Positions 1-12,677 of a stretch of 64,000 bases of DNA are shown one piece after another. This stretch comes from Carex sylvatica (Eukaryota > Streptophyta > Magnoliopsida > Poales > Cyperaceae). The position numbers and the translations under genes are program-made. Position 1 is the first letter of the stretch. Each line of letters begins with the position of its first letter. The notes beneath the pieces are model-generated. The model saw nothing but the letters and a program-made list of their open reading frames with translations, had not been told where the DNA came from and ran no database searches. The DNA lies in the NCBI GenBank assembly GCA_964058845.1, contig CAXKVR010000509.1, positions 1 through 64,000 of the forward strand, in the 5' to 3' direction.

Positions 1-831
1 GTTCCTCTTTTTTGAAAGGTTGGCAGAAAAGAACAAATTCATCATCTCTCCCAATCTTTTTCCTCTGGCCACTCTCTTAATAGTCCGTAAATTTGTAACT
101 GTTTATTAAAATCATTGAATTTCAAACCATCTGAATAAATAGTAAGAAAGTTTCTAAAAAATATAAAATTTAGTCTCCAAGCACACTTTAATATAGATAT
201 TATGTTGAACAGTTTGAATTGATTGTTTAGACTTTGAAAATCGCAAAACCGGATTGGTATATTCATAGCTCAGGAACTATGTATCATTTGAATCTTAACC
301 ACTCAGGAACTGTCATGGAAGGAGGTGAGGGCCAATACCAATGTTTGGCAACCAAACACCCTACTCGTGAAGTATATCAATTTCAACGGTTTGAATTCAT
401 TGTTTTGAAGACAATCTGTTATATTTTTGAAGTTGGTGAGTACATCACACGCTAGCTTAATTTTCTTAAAAATGACTTTTGTAATGATTTTACATAGCGC
501 AATACCATGTAAAAATGGTTATCCTTGCTGTTTCTAACTTGCGAAATTGCCGAGTAAATGAAATTAATTTGTGTACTAAATTTAAGATAATATCAGATTC
601 ACAAGTGGATTCATAAGTGGATATCAATCAATGTTGTACAAGTGTATTGCAATTTTGCATTAGATTACAATGCAACAGTGTACCACGATATATTAATTTC
701 AACCTACAAATAAATAGGTAAGAATTTTCCGTCTACTCATTAATTATCATGGTTCATTTAACCAAGCACGCAATTGATCTCTTCAATTAATGCTCCACAT
801 CATGATAGCTAGTGCAACTTGTCGAATTCAT

Positions 832-839
832 TATAAATA
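832..839 (+). promoter_or_regulatory. TATA box of peptide gene copy A
   Basis: TATAAATA lies about 220 bp before the start codon and about 90 bp before the donor of the inferred 5' UTR intron. A transcription start near 862-870 would fit plant spacing. The motif and its surroundings are the same in copy B. Confidence 0.5.
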
Positions 840-1055
840 GGATGTGTAGTTCACATTTCTGACATCAGGGAAATAGAATAAGACGAACTAGCTCTTTGAT
901 CCTTGGGAAGTACTTCTATAAGGTAAAAGCAATTTGTATAAACATGCATGCATGCAGTTCAAGAAATCCTTGTTCTTCTTTTCATGTGTGATCTGTACCA
1001 ACAATTAATTAATTAATTAATTATACCAGAAGTTAACATTACTTTGCTTCACAGA

Positions 1056-1466
1056 ATGAAGGGAATTGTCATAATATCCATTGTGTTGGTTCTGGTGATG
1101 AGCTCTTCTTGCGCAGGAGCTCCGAGGAAAATAATAAAAGACGAACCTCAGAATTTCTTGACCGAAAAAACAGTATCAGAAAAATCTTTCCAGATTGATG
1201 GAGATAAGGGGGGACAACACTATGAGTATGTCATGCAGCCTGTGCTAAGCCACCCTCATGATTTTTTTTTAATTTTGTATATTAAAATTTAATTTAATTT
1301 TCGTTCTTTTAGTTTTCATTTAATCTTAGTTTCTCTCATAAAATGACAAATATGTGCTTCTAGCCTAGAGGTTAGAGTTTCATCTGTTTACTCACTCTTA
1401 TTCAAATTTTCAAGTTACAGCTACCCTGGAGAGAGGACACTTTCTAATCGGAATAGTCACCATTAG
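1056..1466 (+). CDS. Small secreted peptide precursor, copy A
   Basis: Two-exon model read by eye: 1056-1225 and 1421-1466, intron 1226-1420 (donor GTATGT, acceptor ..TTACAG), 71 residues. ATG 1056 is chosen because AG at 1053-1054 with donor GT at 923 also makes a good 5' UTR intron (923-1054). Residues 1-22 are a clear signal peptide (MKG, then a hydrophobic run, then SSSCAGA). The middle is charged and Lys/Glu-rich. The intron splits the Asp codon, so exon 2 begins with the Tyr of a DYPGERTL motif; the end is SNRNSHH. Asp-Tyr after a signal peptide and short acidic propeptide is the layout of tyrosine-sulfated plant peptide hormones (PSY, RGF and CIF types). I do not recognise the exact family, so a signalling role is inference. 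Reading through the intron instead gives an 82-residue product with no motif. Compared with copy B, an in-frame TAG removes the last five residues. Confidence 0.55.
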
Positions 1467-3108
1467 AAACCGTCATCTTGATGTGGTTCTAGCTGCCTAA
1501 GAAATGGATGCAAATTAAGAATGTGATTGCCCAAAGTAAGAAGTGGTGAATATATATCATGTGAGACTGTGCATGGCTATGGCTTGACTATAGTTTGTGT
1601 ATGATAATAATATATAGTAAGGAGAATATATATTCCATGTATAATAATCTTAGATGTGATACATATATATAAATAGTTGTAATATAAGAAAATAAACAAT
1701 GTAATTATGATATGTACCATATCCAACCAGATGTTGAAGACTCGACTTAAAACTAATGGCAACTCAAATTCTGAACTAGTGAATGTTTTGGTAAAACTTT
1801 TTTTTATTTTTTATTAAATGCCTTTTAATTTTTATGATATTGATGGCACTGGCTGGAGTCTCGACCTCATTGACAGTTAAAATGACAATTATGGTCCAAT
1901 TAGCCCAATCAGAAAAAAAAAAAAAAAAAAAACGAAAAAAACGAAAAAAAAAAAACAATATGGGCTTACAGGAGCAGCGCGCGCTTCGCTGCCCCTAGGC
2001 ATCCTAAGAAACAAAATTCAAGTTCGACCAATCTTTATATTCATAATATTTAAAAAAAATCATCATTCCTGTATGAATTTTTCAAATCTCATTTCATACC
2101 ACAAACATTGCATTATTCAATATAAATTAATTTGTTGACAATTAATTCCAATTTTAAATTAATCTATTGACAAGAATTAGTGTGACAACTAATTTATTTT
2201 AATCCATTTATATATATTAATTTGCAGGTCGAATATCCAGCAAAAAAAAATGCAAATGTAAATTCTGACTTTAAACATGCACAACTTTTGATAGAAAATA
2301 TTGATTTCATATTATGACTCAATTATTTCAGAAAGCTCACAAAGAGATCTACATGAATTACCGATTAAACTTGTAACCGTCATTTTCGAATCCAATATAA
2401 ATAAAGATCGTCTGAAGTCTGAAAAAATGATTTGAAATTTTTAAACATCACAAATTATTTATTTTATTTTTATTTATAATCGAAATGACCCTTTTAAGAG
2501 AATTTATTGGAAGCCACTAAAAATATTTATTTATTGTCAAAAAATTAATTAATTTTATTATTTTTTTCAAATTTATTTTTCAGTACAAAAGGTGGAATGC
2601 TCATTATTCAATGTTCTTTACAATGTGAATAAAATCACTATTATAAAGACGCAGTATGCTGTATGCAGAGGCAAAGTCTCCGTTGACACACATCGATTAG
2701 AAACGCAGCCCTCATTGCGAGACCCGTTAGCAACGATGCCTAATTAATTATTTTTGCAAAGGAGCATGCTAAAAAATTATGCTCTCTTGTTTCCAGGAAA
2801 ACATTTGCAATAAGACACATTCTAAAGAAACAGTCATCCCCCAATTGAAGTATTTCCCGAGTCAAAATTTTATGTTGTCTCCACTTGCTGAATTCTCGTG
2901 TGGCATTTTTAACATTTGGTCCCACCTGTCATTAATTAAACGGGGGAGAACATTCACCTATATGGCTATATCCCTGTTAAGCATAATTACAATCAAACAT
3001 TATAAGAGATTTTCTTGGTTTTTGTTAATTTCTCAAAAAATTACAAACTCGAGTTTACGTTGCCATGGCGTCATTGAGTACACTTTCTTAGTGTAAGATC
3101 TTAAGACT

Positions 3109-4977
3109 GCCCCTGGATGCTGATGGTTCCAAGGGGGGGATTGTGCTCGTGTGGAGCAGGGCTTACCAGAAAATTAGTTCAATAATTAAAACATATACTG
3201 TGACGGTCATACTCAAGACAGATAATTTCCAATTTATGATTATTGGGGTCTATGGCCCTCAACAAATTAGAGACAAATTTATTTTCTTAAGAGAGTTAAG
3301 ATCAATAAGACCAATTAATGGCTTACCGTGGTTAATAGTAGGAGATTTTAATATTTTGAGATCCTTAGCGGACACAACGGGTACTCAACCTGACTTCTTT
3401 TCAGCATTAGAATTTAACAAAATTCATTGCAGATGAAGGACTATTTGACATCTAGTTTACAGGCCGTACGTATACATGGTCGAGCAAATGACCAATACCA
3501 ACCTTCTCTACTCTAGACAGGGTTTTATTATCAGCACACTGGAATGCCATGGGAGTCAATCAAATGCTCACGGATTTACCAGCAACGGCCTCTGACCACA
3601 TACCTTTGTTTTTAAACATTCAACCGCATACTAACCACCAGAAAAGAAGATTTCGCTTTGAGAACTACTGGTTGAACTGGACGAAAAATGAATCAGTGGT
3701 GCAATCGGCCTGGGCTTCTGTTCAAAACACCTCATTGCCGGCAAAAAACATGGCAAACAAGCTTCATGCCGTGACACATTCACTGATGTCATGGTCACAA
3801 GCTAAGTTTGCAAAGAAAGAAAATTACCTTACAATATCCAAATGGGTTGTTAGACATCTCGATAGAGCCGAGGAGTCAAGGCATCTAAATGCCTTGGAAA
3901 TTAAGTTGAGAATTGAGGTGAGAGAACATATTTTCAATCTGGCCGGGTTGATCTAGGAGAAATGGAAGCAGAGGTCTGGTTGCCATTGGCTGAAGTTGGG
4001 CGATAAGAACACCAAATTCTTCCATGCGTCGGCAAATGTGAGGAAAAATAGGAACTTTATACAGGGCCTCATTAGGGATGATGGAACGGTAATAGAGCCT
4101 CAGCAGTTAGAAAATACACTTCTGGACCACTACAGGGAACTAATGGGTAGGTCGGTTCAGAATCTTAACTTCGATCTGACGGGCAGAGTGGGGCCTAATC
4201 TTCAATCACAATTGACGGGTCTAGATGATGATATCTTGACTCAGGAGGTACAGCAGGCAGTGATGCTGCTACCAAAAAATAAAGCATGCGGACCGCATGG
4301 GTTCCCTTCTGAGTTTTACCAATGGTTCTGGGATCTAATTGAAACATATTTCATGGCACTAGTTAGGGAAGTGCAGGGGGGGAGGGCGAGCATTTCTTGC
4401 ATTAACAATGTTATTTATTCTGGTGGATTCATTGAACTGGTTCATCAAAAACTCCGCAGCAGCCATGCACAGGCCTATCCACATTGAACCCCACCCAATC
4501 CAATACGCGGATGATACAATAATCATCCTTGAATCACATCCTCGTACACTTAAGGTCATCTCACTAATTCTATCTGTTTACGAGGGAATCACGGGACTCA
4601 AAATAAACAGGGCCATGAGTTCATTTGTTCCAATTGCGATCCCCATGAACCTGGTGGGGGTAGTGCGAACAATTTTGGGGTGCTTGGAGGAAACACTTCC
4701 GATTAAATACTTGGGTTTGCTTCTGTCGGCTAAGAAACCAAATAGGACTGAATACATGCCATTAATTTCGACAGTGGAGGATAGAGTGGCTAGTTGGAAA
4801 TCCAAGTTCCTGTCCTTTTGGGGGGAGACTTATACTGATAAAATCAGTATTTTCGGTGGTGCCATTGCATTATATGCAAGCGTTAAGAATTCCAAAATGG
4901 GTGTTCAAGAGAATTGGCGGGATTATGAGAAATTTCCTCTATAAAGGCAATGTTCAGTGTAGGTCGATTAGGAAGGC
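3109..4977 (+). mobile_element. LINE (non-LTR retrotransposon) remnant, broken
   Basis: Translated pieces in three frames follow LINE ORF2 order. An apurinic-type endonuclease part is at 3143-3436 (GVYGP, then GDFN) and its end at about 3549-3640 (ATASDHIPL). A linker with GDKNTKFFHASAN follows at 3996-4487, then the reverse transcriptase catalytic YADDT box near 4504, then GLKIN and the LP-KYLGL region to about 4944, then a RNFLYKG-like stretch. Stops and frameshifts interrupt it, and the central RT motifs between about 4370 and 4400 are deleted. The 5' end is truncated where copy A of the duplication ends, no poly(A) tail is present, and the 3' end abuts an LTR primer-binding site. It is dead. 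Confidence 0.85.
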
Positions 4978-4978
4978 C

Positions 4979-5992
4979 CTGATACCACTTGTTGGAAAAT
5001 CATAAAGACTAAACAATTATGCCTTATCTAGATATCAAACAATTACATCTCATCTAGGGGTCAAACACTTACACCTTGGGGAAGAGGAAACAATCCCCAC
5101 CTTAACCTAAGACCGTCCTATGCCAAAGAGACCAAAACATAATCTTAAGTGCAGAATACAATACCTAATTCCATGTTGTTTGCTATGGAATATCGAATTC
5201 GTTGTAGGAACGGCAACCGTCTCCGTGAGCGTGAGACAAGACTTTAGGTAGCTTTTCCTTTCACGCCCTTTTGGTTGGATTATAAACTAGGTCTTCCAAA
5301 GCAACAAGATCGCCCTTGAGAAATCCTCTCCAATTTCCTTATGAATCTCTTCTCTCAATTCTTTAATGGTGGAAGAGAAAAAGAAGGCCCTCAAAATTCT
5401 GTATAGAATAACTTCTATAAGAATTCTGAGATAAGTTAGTTATCTTGTGCCTTGGGGATCCATCTTTTTATAGCATTACACATTAGACAGTGCGAGTGCG
5501 GGTGGCTCACCCGCACTGCGTCTCAGTGCGTTCGCACTGGGTTGAGACGTGTCCAAACAACCGCCTTAAATTACATTTCATAAATAGCCTATATCTTGAG
5601 TGCATCCGCACTCAGATTCAGTGCGGGTCATCCACCCGCACTGTCCTAAAATTGGAATCTGAAAATTGTTCAAGTACTCAGTGCGGGTCAGTCCACCCGC
5701 ACTGAGTCCCAGTGTGTCCGCACTGGGCTCGGACTTTTGCTCTGTCTGAACTTTCAGAAAATCGTCCAACTCTTGAGTGCGTCCGCACTGGATTCCAGTG
5801 CATCCGCATTAGGCTCTGACTTTTTCCTGTGTTACCCTGAAGTTCACAGAAATTGGCTAAGTACTGAGTGCGTCCGCACTCAGATCCAGTGCGGATAAGC
5901 CACCCGCACTGGCCCCAAAAGGCAGTTTTCTGTATTTGCAAATCTCAAAATCAAACCATTAATGATTTGATCTTTGCCTAAATTGTTCTACA
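4979..5992 (-). mobile_element. LTR with primer-binding site, likely Ty1/copia type, minus orientation
   Basis: CTGATACCA at 4979-4987 is the reverse complement of TGGTATCAG, the usual initiator-Met tRNA primer site. It is followed at 4990 by TGTTGG.., as expected for the boundary of a minus-strand LTR. The other end is placed at ..TTCTACA (5992), giving TG..CA ends and about 1.0 kb, but I found no target duplication, so that boundary is a guess. No gag-pol sequence is present; LINE sequence adjoins the primer site directly. The LTR holds a block of GC-rich palindromic repeats. Confidence 0.5.
5488..5935. repeat. Palindromic CpG-rich repeats inside the LTR
   Basis: AGTGCG..CGCACT and GTGCGGGT..ACCCGCAC recur at about 5490-5540, 5610-5645, 5680-5725, 5775-5800 and 5865-5915. 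Each is a near-perfect short palindrome with a 2-6 base centre. The copies are separated by 40-70 bp of less similar sequence. The local GC content stands out against the AT-rich surroundings. Confidence 0.75.
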
Positions 5993-7027
5993 TACTTATG
6001 GACCACATCCTATTGAATATATAGATTGTCTAATGTCTTAATTTAAATAATTTAATTATGACAACCATATTTGACAGTATACAATTCATAATTATATTAC
6101 ATATATGCTCAACGTTGGATTAAGATGCAACAGATACTACATAATTAATTAACAAGCATTGGTCTGTGAACCATCACATTTGCTGGATGTTTGGTCGTCT
6201 CCTATATAATGAAGATAAAAGGCCCAAAATATAGAGAAATTAAACTGACACTGAAATCAAATTGAGAGGGTTGTAGTTGCACAAAACCACAAAGCTAAGT
6301 TGTATGACTAAACTAAAGCAACTAAGTGTGGCAAGTAAATCTCAATCACAAACGGAGGTCACGAAGAGAGAGCGACAACACACCACCACCCCGATTTGGA
6401 TAACGAAAGAGGAGAACAAAATTAGCCTTATTCTTCTGTGGGCCCTCTTTTCCTTCGGCTACACCCGCACCCCGATTTGGATTTTGGAGAGTACCTTTGT
6501 TAGTAGGTCACCAAGAGGGGACGATTTTCGTAGCTGAGAGAGAGTACCTTTGTTAGTAAGGTTTCCTCTGCGCAAAGCGCAAGCGCATGAGTCGAAAACA
6601 TCTCCATTACCTCACCGTTTAGGTTTGAATCCAGACCGTCTGATCAGAATCAGGACCAATCCGGTCCTAACCGATAATCTACAATCTCCTGTAAGATGCG
6701 TGCCAATATATAACGATCGGATCAGATTCAAAATCAACTGGTGAGGTACCTTAGCTGATATGAATTCCCAGCGCATGGGTCTGCTGAGCTACCAATCAAA
6801 GAAATAGAGAGATACTCAAGTGATTTTGGGCCTTATGGCCTAAATATTAATTTATCAAAAAAGAGAGTTATACCTCGGCCTAAATATTATTAGTACATTT
6901 AATTGTGATATTTTTATGATAATTAAATTAACCAAATCAGATTATGTGTTAATAATTTGTTAGCTTTAATTATCAGTAAAAAAAAATTAAACTTTACTAG
7001 TATTGCATCCAGAGATGGCATATATCG
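5993..7027. other. Non-coding stretch with a GC-richer, promoter-like part
   Basis: No gene is supported. About 6240-6790 is less AT-rich than its surroundings and has two copies of GAGTACCTTTGTTAGTA (about 6487 and 6543). A short string around 6795-6815 (CCAATCAAAGAAAT then AGAGAGA) resembles the region upstream of the SINA-like gene near 25430-25455. Short open frames here (6277-6537, 6550-6744) have no recognisable domain. Confidence 0.4.
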
Positions 7028-7472
7028 CCGAAATTTTTATTAATAGAAATTTAATTAAATAAATATTTATAATGGAGAACGAATCTAAGTTTTTTCGAGA
7101 TATAGGAAAAACGTGATAGTATAACGTCATCTGGACGTTATAGACTATCACGGCCAAAATTAGAGATAAACTAATTATTGTACTTATTAGTTAACTAAAA
7201 AAAATTACTGCCCGTGATTGTTAATCACGGCCAGCAAAGTCATTCAAATTGAGCCAATCATTGCAAGCCGTGATTAACAATCACGGCCAGTGATTTTTTT
7301 TGTTTTTTTAGTTAATTATTAAGTGTAAGTACAGAGATTTAGGGTTAATCCTGGCCGTGATAGAGGATGTTATAGACTATAACTTTTTCCCTATATCTTG
7401 AAAAAACTGAAATTCGTTCTCCATTAATTATTGATATTTATTTAATTAATTTTCTATTAATAAAAATTTTGG
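7028..7472. mobile_element. Mutator-like MITE (445 bp), hairpin family 1
   Basis: Long terminal inverted repeats start CC(G/A)AAATTTTTATTAATAG and run about 90 bp inward on both sides, including GGAGAACGAAT. Flanks are CATATATCG (7019-7027) and TATATATCG (7473-7481), a 9-bp target duplication with one mismatch, which points to a Mutator-like element. The interior has further hairpins (GTGATTGTTAATCACGGCC and its complement, GACGTTATAGACTAT). No coding capacity. Related copies lie at 41735-42196 and about 44903-45430. Confidence 0.75.
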
Positions 7473-7670
7473 TATATATCGACCTGGTACCAGTTCTCCA
7501 CGGACCCAAAATCAGATTTTCTATCTATTCACAACTAATTTTCCAAATGTGAAATCTATGGCTTCGTCTGTTTCCATCCAATGGAGAAATGAGAGGGGTA
7601 TTGCAACAAGCCCTGAAAATATGACAGATGTTGTTTAGGAAAATTGAAAGAACCATATATCATCATGAAT

Positions 7671-9810
7671 TTATTTGTGCAGCTTAAGCAAAGATACAAC
7701 CATTTTTTGCCTAAACCAACCCTCAAAAGTATTGCCTCAGTCAGTGCAATTAACCTTCAAACTATACATGAAACATAATAACAGCAAAAAAAAATTATCA
7801 AAAGGTTTTAAAAAAATATGTAGAATTTTGAAAATTTATAAAATCAAAATATATACTAGTAAGTAGTAACTTAATAATATTTATATAAAAAACAAATATT
7901 AGTTAAATTTGTGCGATTTTGCTGTTTTTAGGTTTGGTAATGAGAATATAAAAATAGGCCACTATACGCGATGATAAAAAGAGACTATTCCAACAATAGA
8001 GAAAAAAATTATACATTGAGAGCAAAAACATAAATAATTTAGAATTATACATTGAGAGCAAACAAAAAAAATTGCAAAATTTCGTTTAAAATTGAAGAAT
8101 AATTCGTAAAATTCTGAAAAAAATTCGAAAAATTCGCGAATAATATGCGAATTGATTGCCAATAGCTAAAATCCAAATTATTCGCAAATCTTGTTACTAT
8201 AGTACCAACCAAATTACCAGTCAAATTACTCAATTTACCCGTCTTATTTACTTAAAATTTTTCAAATTCGTTTAAAATTCGTATCCTAAGAAATTATGTC
8301 ACTATATAGCACCACAAGCGTTCCAGTTACGTACCATGATTCGTGCGTCATATACTCATATTATGTAACTACTCTTCAATAGAAATGACAGAGCACGATA
8401 CAGTATGCGAATTGTCAGGTCAGCACGGCACAACACGAAACATGATCACGATCATGTAAATCACACTTAATCAAGGCCGTTAGATTTTATTGGGCCGGTG
8501 ATTAAACAAATTAAAAAAAAATTAAATTATTAAGTGGAGTGAAGTGACCACCTTAACTGTAGTCTGTAGTCAAGTTGGTTGGCCACACCAAGTGCAATGG
8601 GACGATGCTCACAGATAAGCCTATTCTAGTACCATAGGAAAATGATAGTTAATCGTTTGTGGCACATTGAAAAGCAAGAAAAATATATCAGTTGTTCTCT
8701 TTTTGTAAATGACTCGCTTCACAAGTAATATTTTTCGATGATTACGGAGGTTCAAATCCAGGTCGTATAATTTTGAGTCATCTCTATGCTTATAATTTAC
8801 AGCTCGATCCGATCCAGACTTAAAACTTAACCTAAAACATAAAAAATTGAATCATGTAAAAAAGTTATTTATTTGTGCATCTTAAGCAAATATACAAAAT
8901 ATAATCAAAGGGTTTTAAAAAAATATGTAGAATTTTGAAAGTTTATAAAATCAAAATATATACTAGTAAGTAGTAACTTAATAATATCTAAAAAAAACAA
9001 AGATTAGTTAAATTTGTGCGATTTTGCTATTTTTAATTTTGGTAATGAGACTATACAGATAGGCCACCATATATGAGGATAAAAAGTGACTATTCACACA
9101 ATAGAGAAAACAAATTATCCATTGAGAGCAAAAATATAATACATAAATAATTTAGAATTATACATTGAGAGCAACAAAAAAAAAAAGAATTGCAAAATTT
9201 CACTAAAAATTCTAGAATAATTCGTAAAATTCTGAAAAAAGCTCGTAAAATTCGCGAATAATATGCGAATTGATTGCCAACAACTAAAATCTAAATTATT
9301 CGCGAATCTTGTTACTATAGTACCAACCAACTTACTAGTCAAAGTTTTCAAATTCGTTTAAAATTCAAGTTTTAACAAATTCTGTCACTATATGGTGCGA
9401 TAAGTGTGTCGATTACGTACTATGATTAGCACGATACAGTACGACAGGTTAGCACGACACAACACGGAACATGATCATGATCATGTAAATCACACTTAAT
9501 CAAGGCCGTTAGATTTTATTCGGCCGGTGATTAAACAAATTAAAAAAAATATTATTAAGTGGTGTGAAGTGACCACCTTAACTGTAGTCAAGTTGATCCA
9601 CCAAGTGCAATGTGACGATGCTCATAGATAAGCTTACTCTAGTACCATAGAAAATGGTAGTTGATCAATCGTTTGTGGCACGCACATTGAAAGGCAAGAA
9701 AAATATATCAGTTGATCTCTTCGTGTACAATTAATATTTTCCGATGATTACAGCAGAGTTTCAAATCCATATCGTATAATTTTGAGTCATCTCTATGTTT
9801 ATTATAATTA
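7671..9810 (+). repeat. Direct tandem duplication, two ~1-kb units
   Basis: Unit 1 (about 7671-8798) and unit 2 (about 8869-9810) align from TTATTTGTGC.. to GAGTCATCTCTATG. Shared landmarks are AATATGTAGAATTTTGAAA (7815, 8922), ACCAACCAA near 8200 and 9325, and ATCAAGGCCGTTAGATTTTAT (8471, 9498). Unit 2 lacks about 100 bp near its start and has diverged by scattered changes, so the event is not recent. Stretches with AATTCG repeats give meaningless open frames. No gene is seen. Confidence 0.8.
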
Positions 9811-11602
9811 GAATAAATTATAAAGGTTACTAACCTTTGTCATTTGTCACGAATTAGTTATTCAAATTTAATTTTTTTTTAATCACTCAATTTTATTATT
9901 TGTCTCAATCAAGTCACTATATACCTTTTCATCTAAAACACTAACCGAATATACTCATTCCGTTAGTACTAGATTGCAAGAAATAGGAAGAATATGTAAT
10001 AACAGTGACAAAGAAATTACTATATATGTTCAAACTTTATAAATCTTCAAAACTGCACAAACTTCTTTTAATAAATTTTGATTTTTATATACTAAGCGTA
10101 GTTACGTGAGATTTATAACTGTTCAATTTCTATCTCAGAGAAGTGGTCGAGTAAAAGTTTTGATTAAATGAAATCACATGGGTATCAGAAAGTAAAAATT
10201 TTACACTCATGAAGAAAACAAACAATTCTCTATGTTACTCGGTTCTTTTCTATATTTTCATTTTTTTTCACTAAATTAACTTAATATTACTAAAAAAAAA
10301 AGTTAATAAAAACTAATAACGTCCCGTGTTGTTACGACCAAACTAACATAGTACAACTATTTGCATGTGGTGACAATTTTTAGTAATTTTATGATGAACT
10401 TGAAGTAATTATGATAAGTCACGACATGTGATCTAATTAAATCACAGCATGACTAACTATCTTTCCAATTTCGTGTAACGAACTGTACTATTCTTACTCC
10501 GTCCAATAATACAAATGGCACACTTTTCTGCAATTAATCTATTTATTTTCATTCTAAATAGAATCTACCCTTCTATCCCTGTCTATCACTCAATTGTATT
10601 ATTAAATGCATGCAGATATGAAAATACATAGACAATATATAATTCCGACTTGATTTTTATTCCGACAATATATAATTCTGACATAATTTTATGATTAACT
10701 CTTTTATTTTATTTTTATGATTTAGATTAGTTTATTCAAGATTCAAAATCTAACGGTCATAATTACATGTGACTCATGTACCATGCCATGTCAAATTTTA
10801 AAAAAATGATTAAGGTACGGAACATGCAAATCATAGTATGTAACCGACACATGAGCCATGCCGTTCCATATTATAATTTTGCTGTGACGGAGCCAACTGC
10901 GCCGTGCTATTTTTTCCACAGTAAGCTGGGGTCACATCATTCGTTTTTTTTTTTTTTTTTTGGTGATTAATTGTAACCGGTCCGGATGCATTTTCTTTTA
11001 CGGATATTATATATGATGTAGCTTACTATAACCGGATATGTAGGGTTTTATTAATTGTGTTCGATAGCTTTAATTTGTTGATGTGTGTGTACCAGTGTAC
11101 GAAATGTAGGTTTGCATGTGTGTTCTGATATATGTAAAATAGGTACAACAAACAACACAAATTTGCATGCATGTGTGTTGTGATATGGTGAGCCGTAATT
11201 GGCGAATTCTCATTTATTAGAGAAGGGATGTAAATAAAGTAGCCAGCATTTCTCTACAATGTAATGGTCAACATATATGCAAGAATATGGGTCTATGTCT
11301 TATCAAGCCGTCAGTTCATCTTTACTTTTATTTTCAAAAATAGTAGATTGTCATCCTATCCATGTACACTGTTTTATCCACCAAAATATAAGAATATATA
11401 ATAATATAGATATACAATTATTATTTTATAGCAAGAGTTGGACTATGGTGCTACATATTTATAGTGTTATACTGTGCTATGTGTTTTTTTGTCGTCGGAT
11501 GAGCTTTTAAGGTGCATTGAAAATTCTCTGGATGGAGCTATATATAATAGAGCGGAAATAAAAATAAAACAATCCTTCATGAAGTAGGCAACATAACATA
11601 TT
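9811..11602. other. AT-rich intergenic DNA
   Basis: No gene is supported. The string TACTCCGTCC at about 10496 looks like one end of a Stowaway-type MITE, but no partner end was found. A T-run lies at 10944-10961. Open frames at 10776-10970 and 11277-11510 are short and unrecognised. Confidence 0.4.
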
Positions 11603-12451
11603 GTTCCTCTTGTTTGAAAGGTTGGCAGAAAAGAACAAATTGATCATCTCTCTCAATCTTTTTCCTCTCCACTCTCTTAATAGTCTGTAAATTTGTAACT
11701 GTTTATTAAAATTAGTGAATTTCAAACCATCTGAATAAATAGTAAAAAAATTTCAAAAAATATAAAATTTGATCTCCAAGCACACTTTAATATAGATATT
11801 ATGTTGAACAGTTTGAATCAATTGTTTGAAATTTGAAAATCACAAAACTGGATTGGTATGTTCATAGCTCAGGAACTATCATTTGAATCTTAGCCACTCG
11901 GGAACTGTCATGGAAAGAGGTGAGAGCCAATACCAACGTTTGGCAACCAAACACCTTACTCGTGAAGTATATATATCAATTTCAACGGTTTGGATTCGTT
12001 GTTTTAAAGACAATCCGTTATATTTGTGAAGTTGGTGAGCACATCACACGTACGCTAGCTTAATTTATTCTCTTAATTTTCTTAAAAATGACTTTTGTAA
12101 TGGTTTTACATAGCGCGATACCATGTAAAAATGGTTATCCTTGCTGTTTCTAACTTGCGAAATTGCCGAGGAAATGAAATTAATTTGTGTACTAAATTTA
12201 AGATAATATCAGATTGACAAGTGGATTCATAAGTGGATATCAATCAATGTTGTACAAGTGTATTGCAATTTTGCATTAGATTACAATGCAACAGTGTACC
12301 ACGATATATTAATTTCAACCTAGCTACAAATAAATAGGTAAGAATTTTCTGTCTACTCATTAATTATCATGGTTCATTTAACCAAGCACGCAATTGATCT
12401 CTTCAATTAATGCTCCACATCATGATAGCTAGTGCAACTTGTCGAATTCAT

Positions 12452-12459
12452 TATAAATA
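12452..12459 (+). promoter_or_regulatory. TATA box of peptide gene copy B
   Basis: TATAAATA occurs in the same context as at 832-839, upstream of a 5' UTR intron (donor GT at 12541, acceptor AG at 12675-12676). Conservation of the whole leader in both copies suggests both promoters could work. Confidence 0.5.
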
Positions 12460-12677
12460 GGATGTGTAGTTCACATTTCTGACATCAGGGAAATAGAATA
12501 AGACGAGCTAGCTCTTTGATCCTTTGGAAGTACTTCTAAGGTAAAAGCAATTTGTATAAACATGCATGCATGCAGTTCAAGAAATCCTTGTTCTTCTTTT
12601 CATGTGTGATTTGTACCAACAATTAATTAATTAATTAATTAATTATACCAGAAGTTAACATTACTTTGCTTCACAGA

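Larger units (their letters stand above)
1..3108 (+). repeat. Segmental duplication, copy A
   Basis: This block matches 11603-17508 in the same orientation, apart from two later insertions in copy B. The match starts at or before the window edge and ends at the shared string TTAAGACT (3101-3108 and 17501-17508), after which copy A enters LINE sequence. It contains the promoter, 5' UTR intron, both coding exons and 3' region of a small peptide gene. Copy A has the empty sites of both copy B insertions: a single TAA at 2005-2007 and a single AAAAAATTA near 2771. It also has an (AATT)n run near 1003-1022 and an A-rich run at 1912-1955. The stretch 1467-3108 outside the gene shows no other coding potential. 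Confidence 0.9.

Noticed and set aside
1226..1292. Intron-retained form of the copy A peptide gene (82 residues)
   Set aside because: The end is low complexity and differs in copy B by poly-T length, while the splice sites and exon 2 are conserved.
8730..8775. tRNA B-box-like GGTTCAAATCC in the tandem duplication
   Set aside because: No convincing A box at the right distance, and the motif is changed in the second unit.
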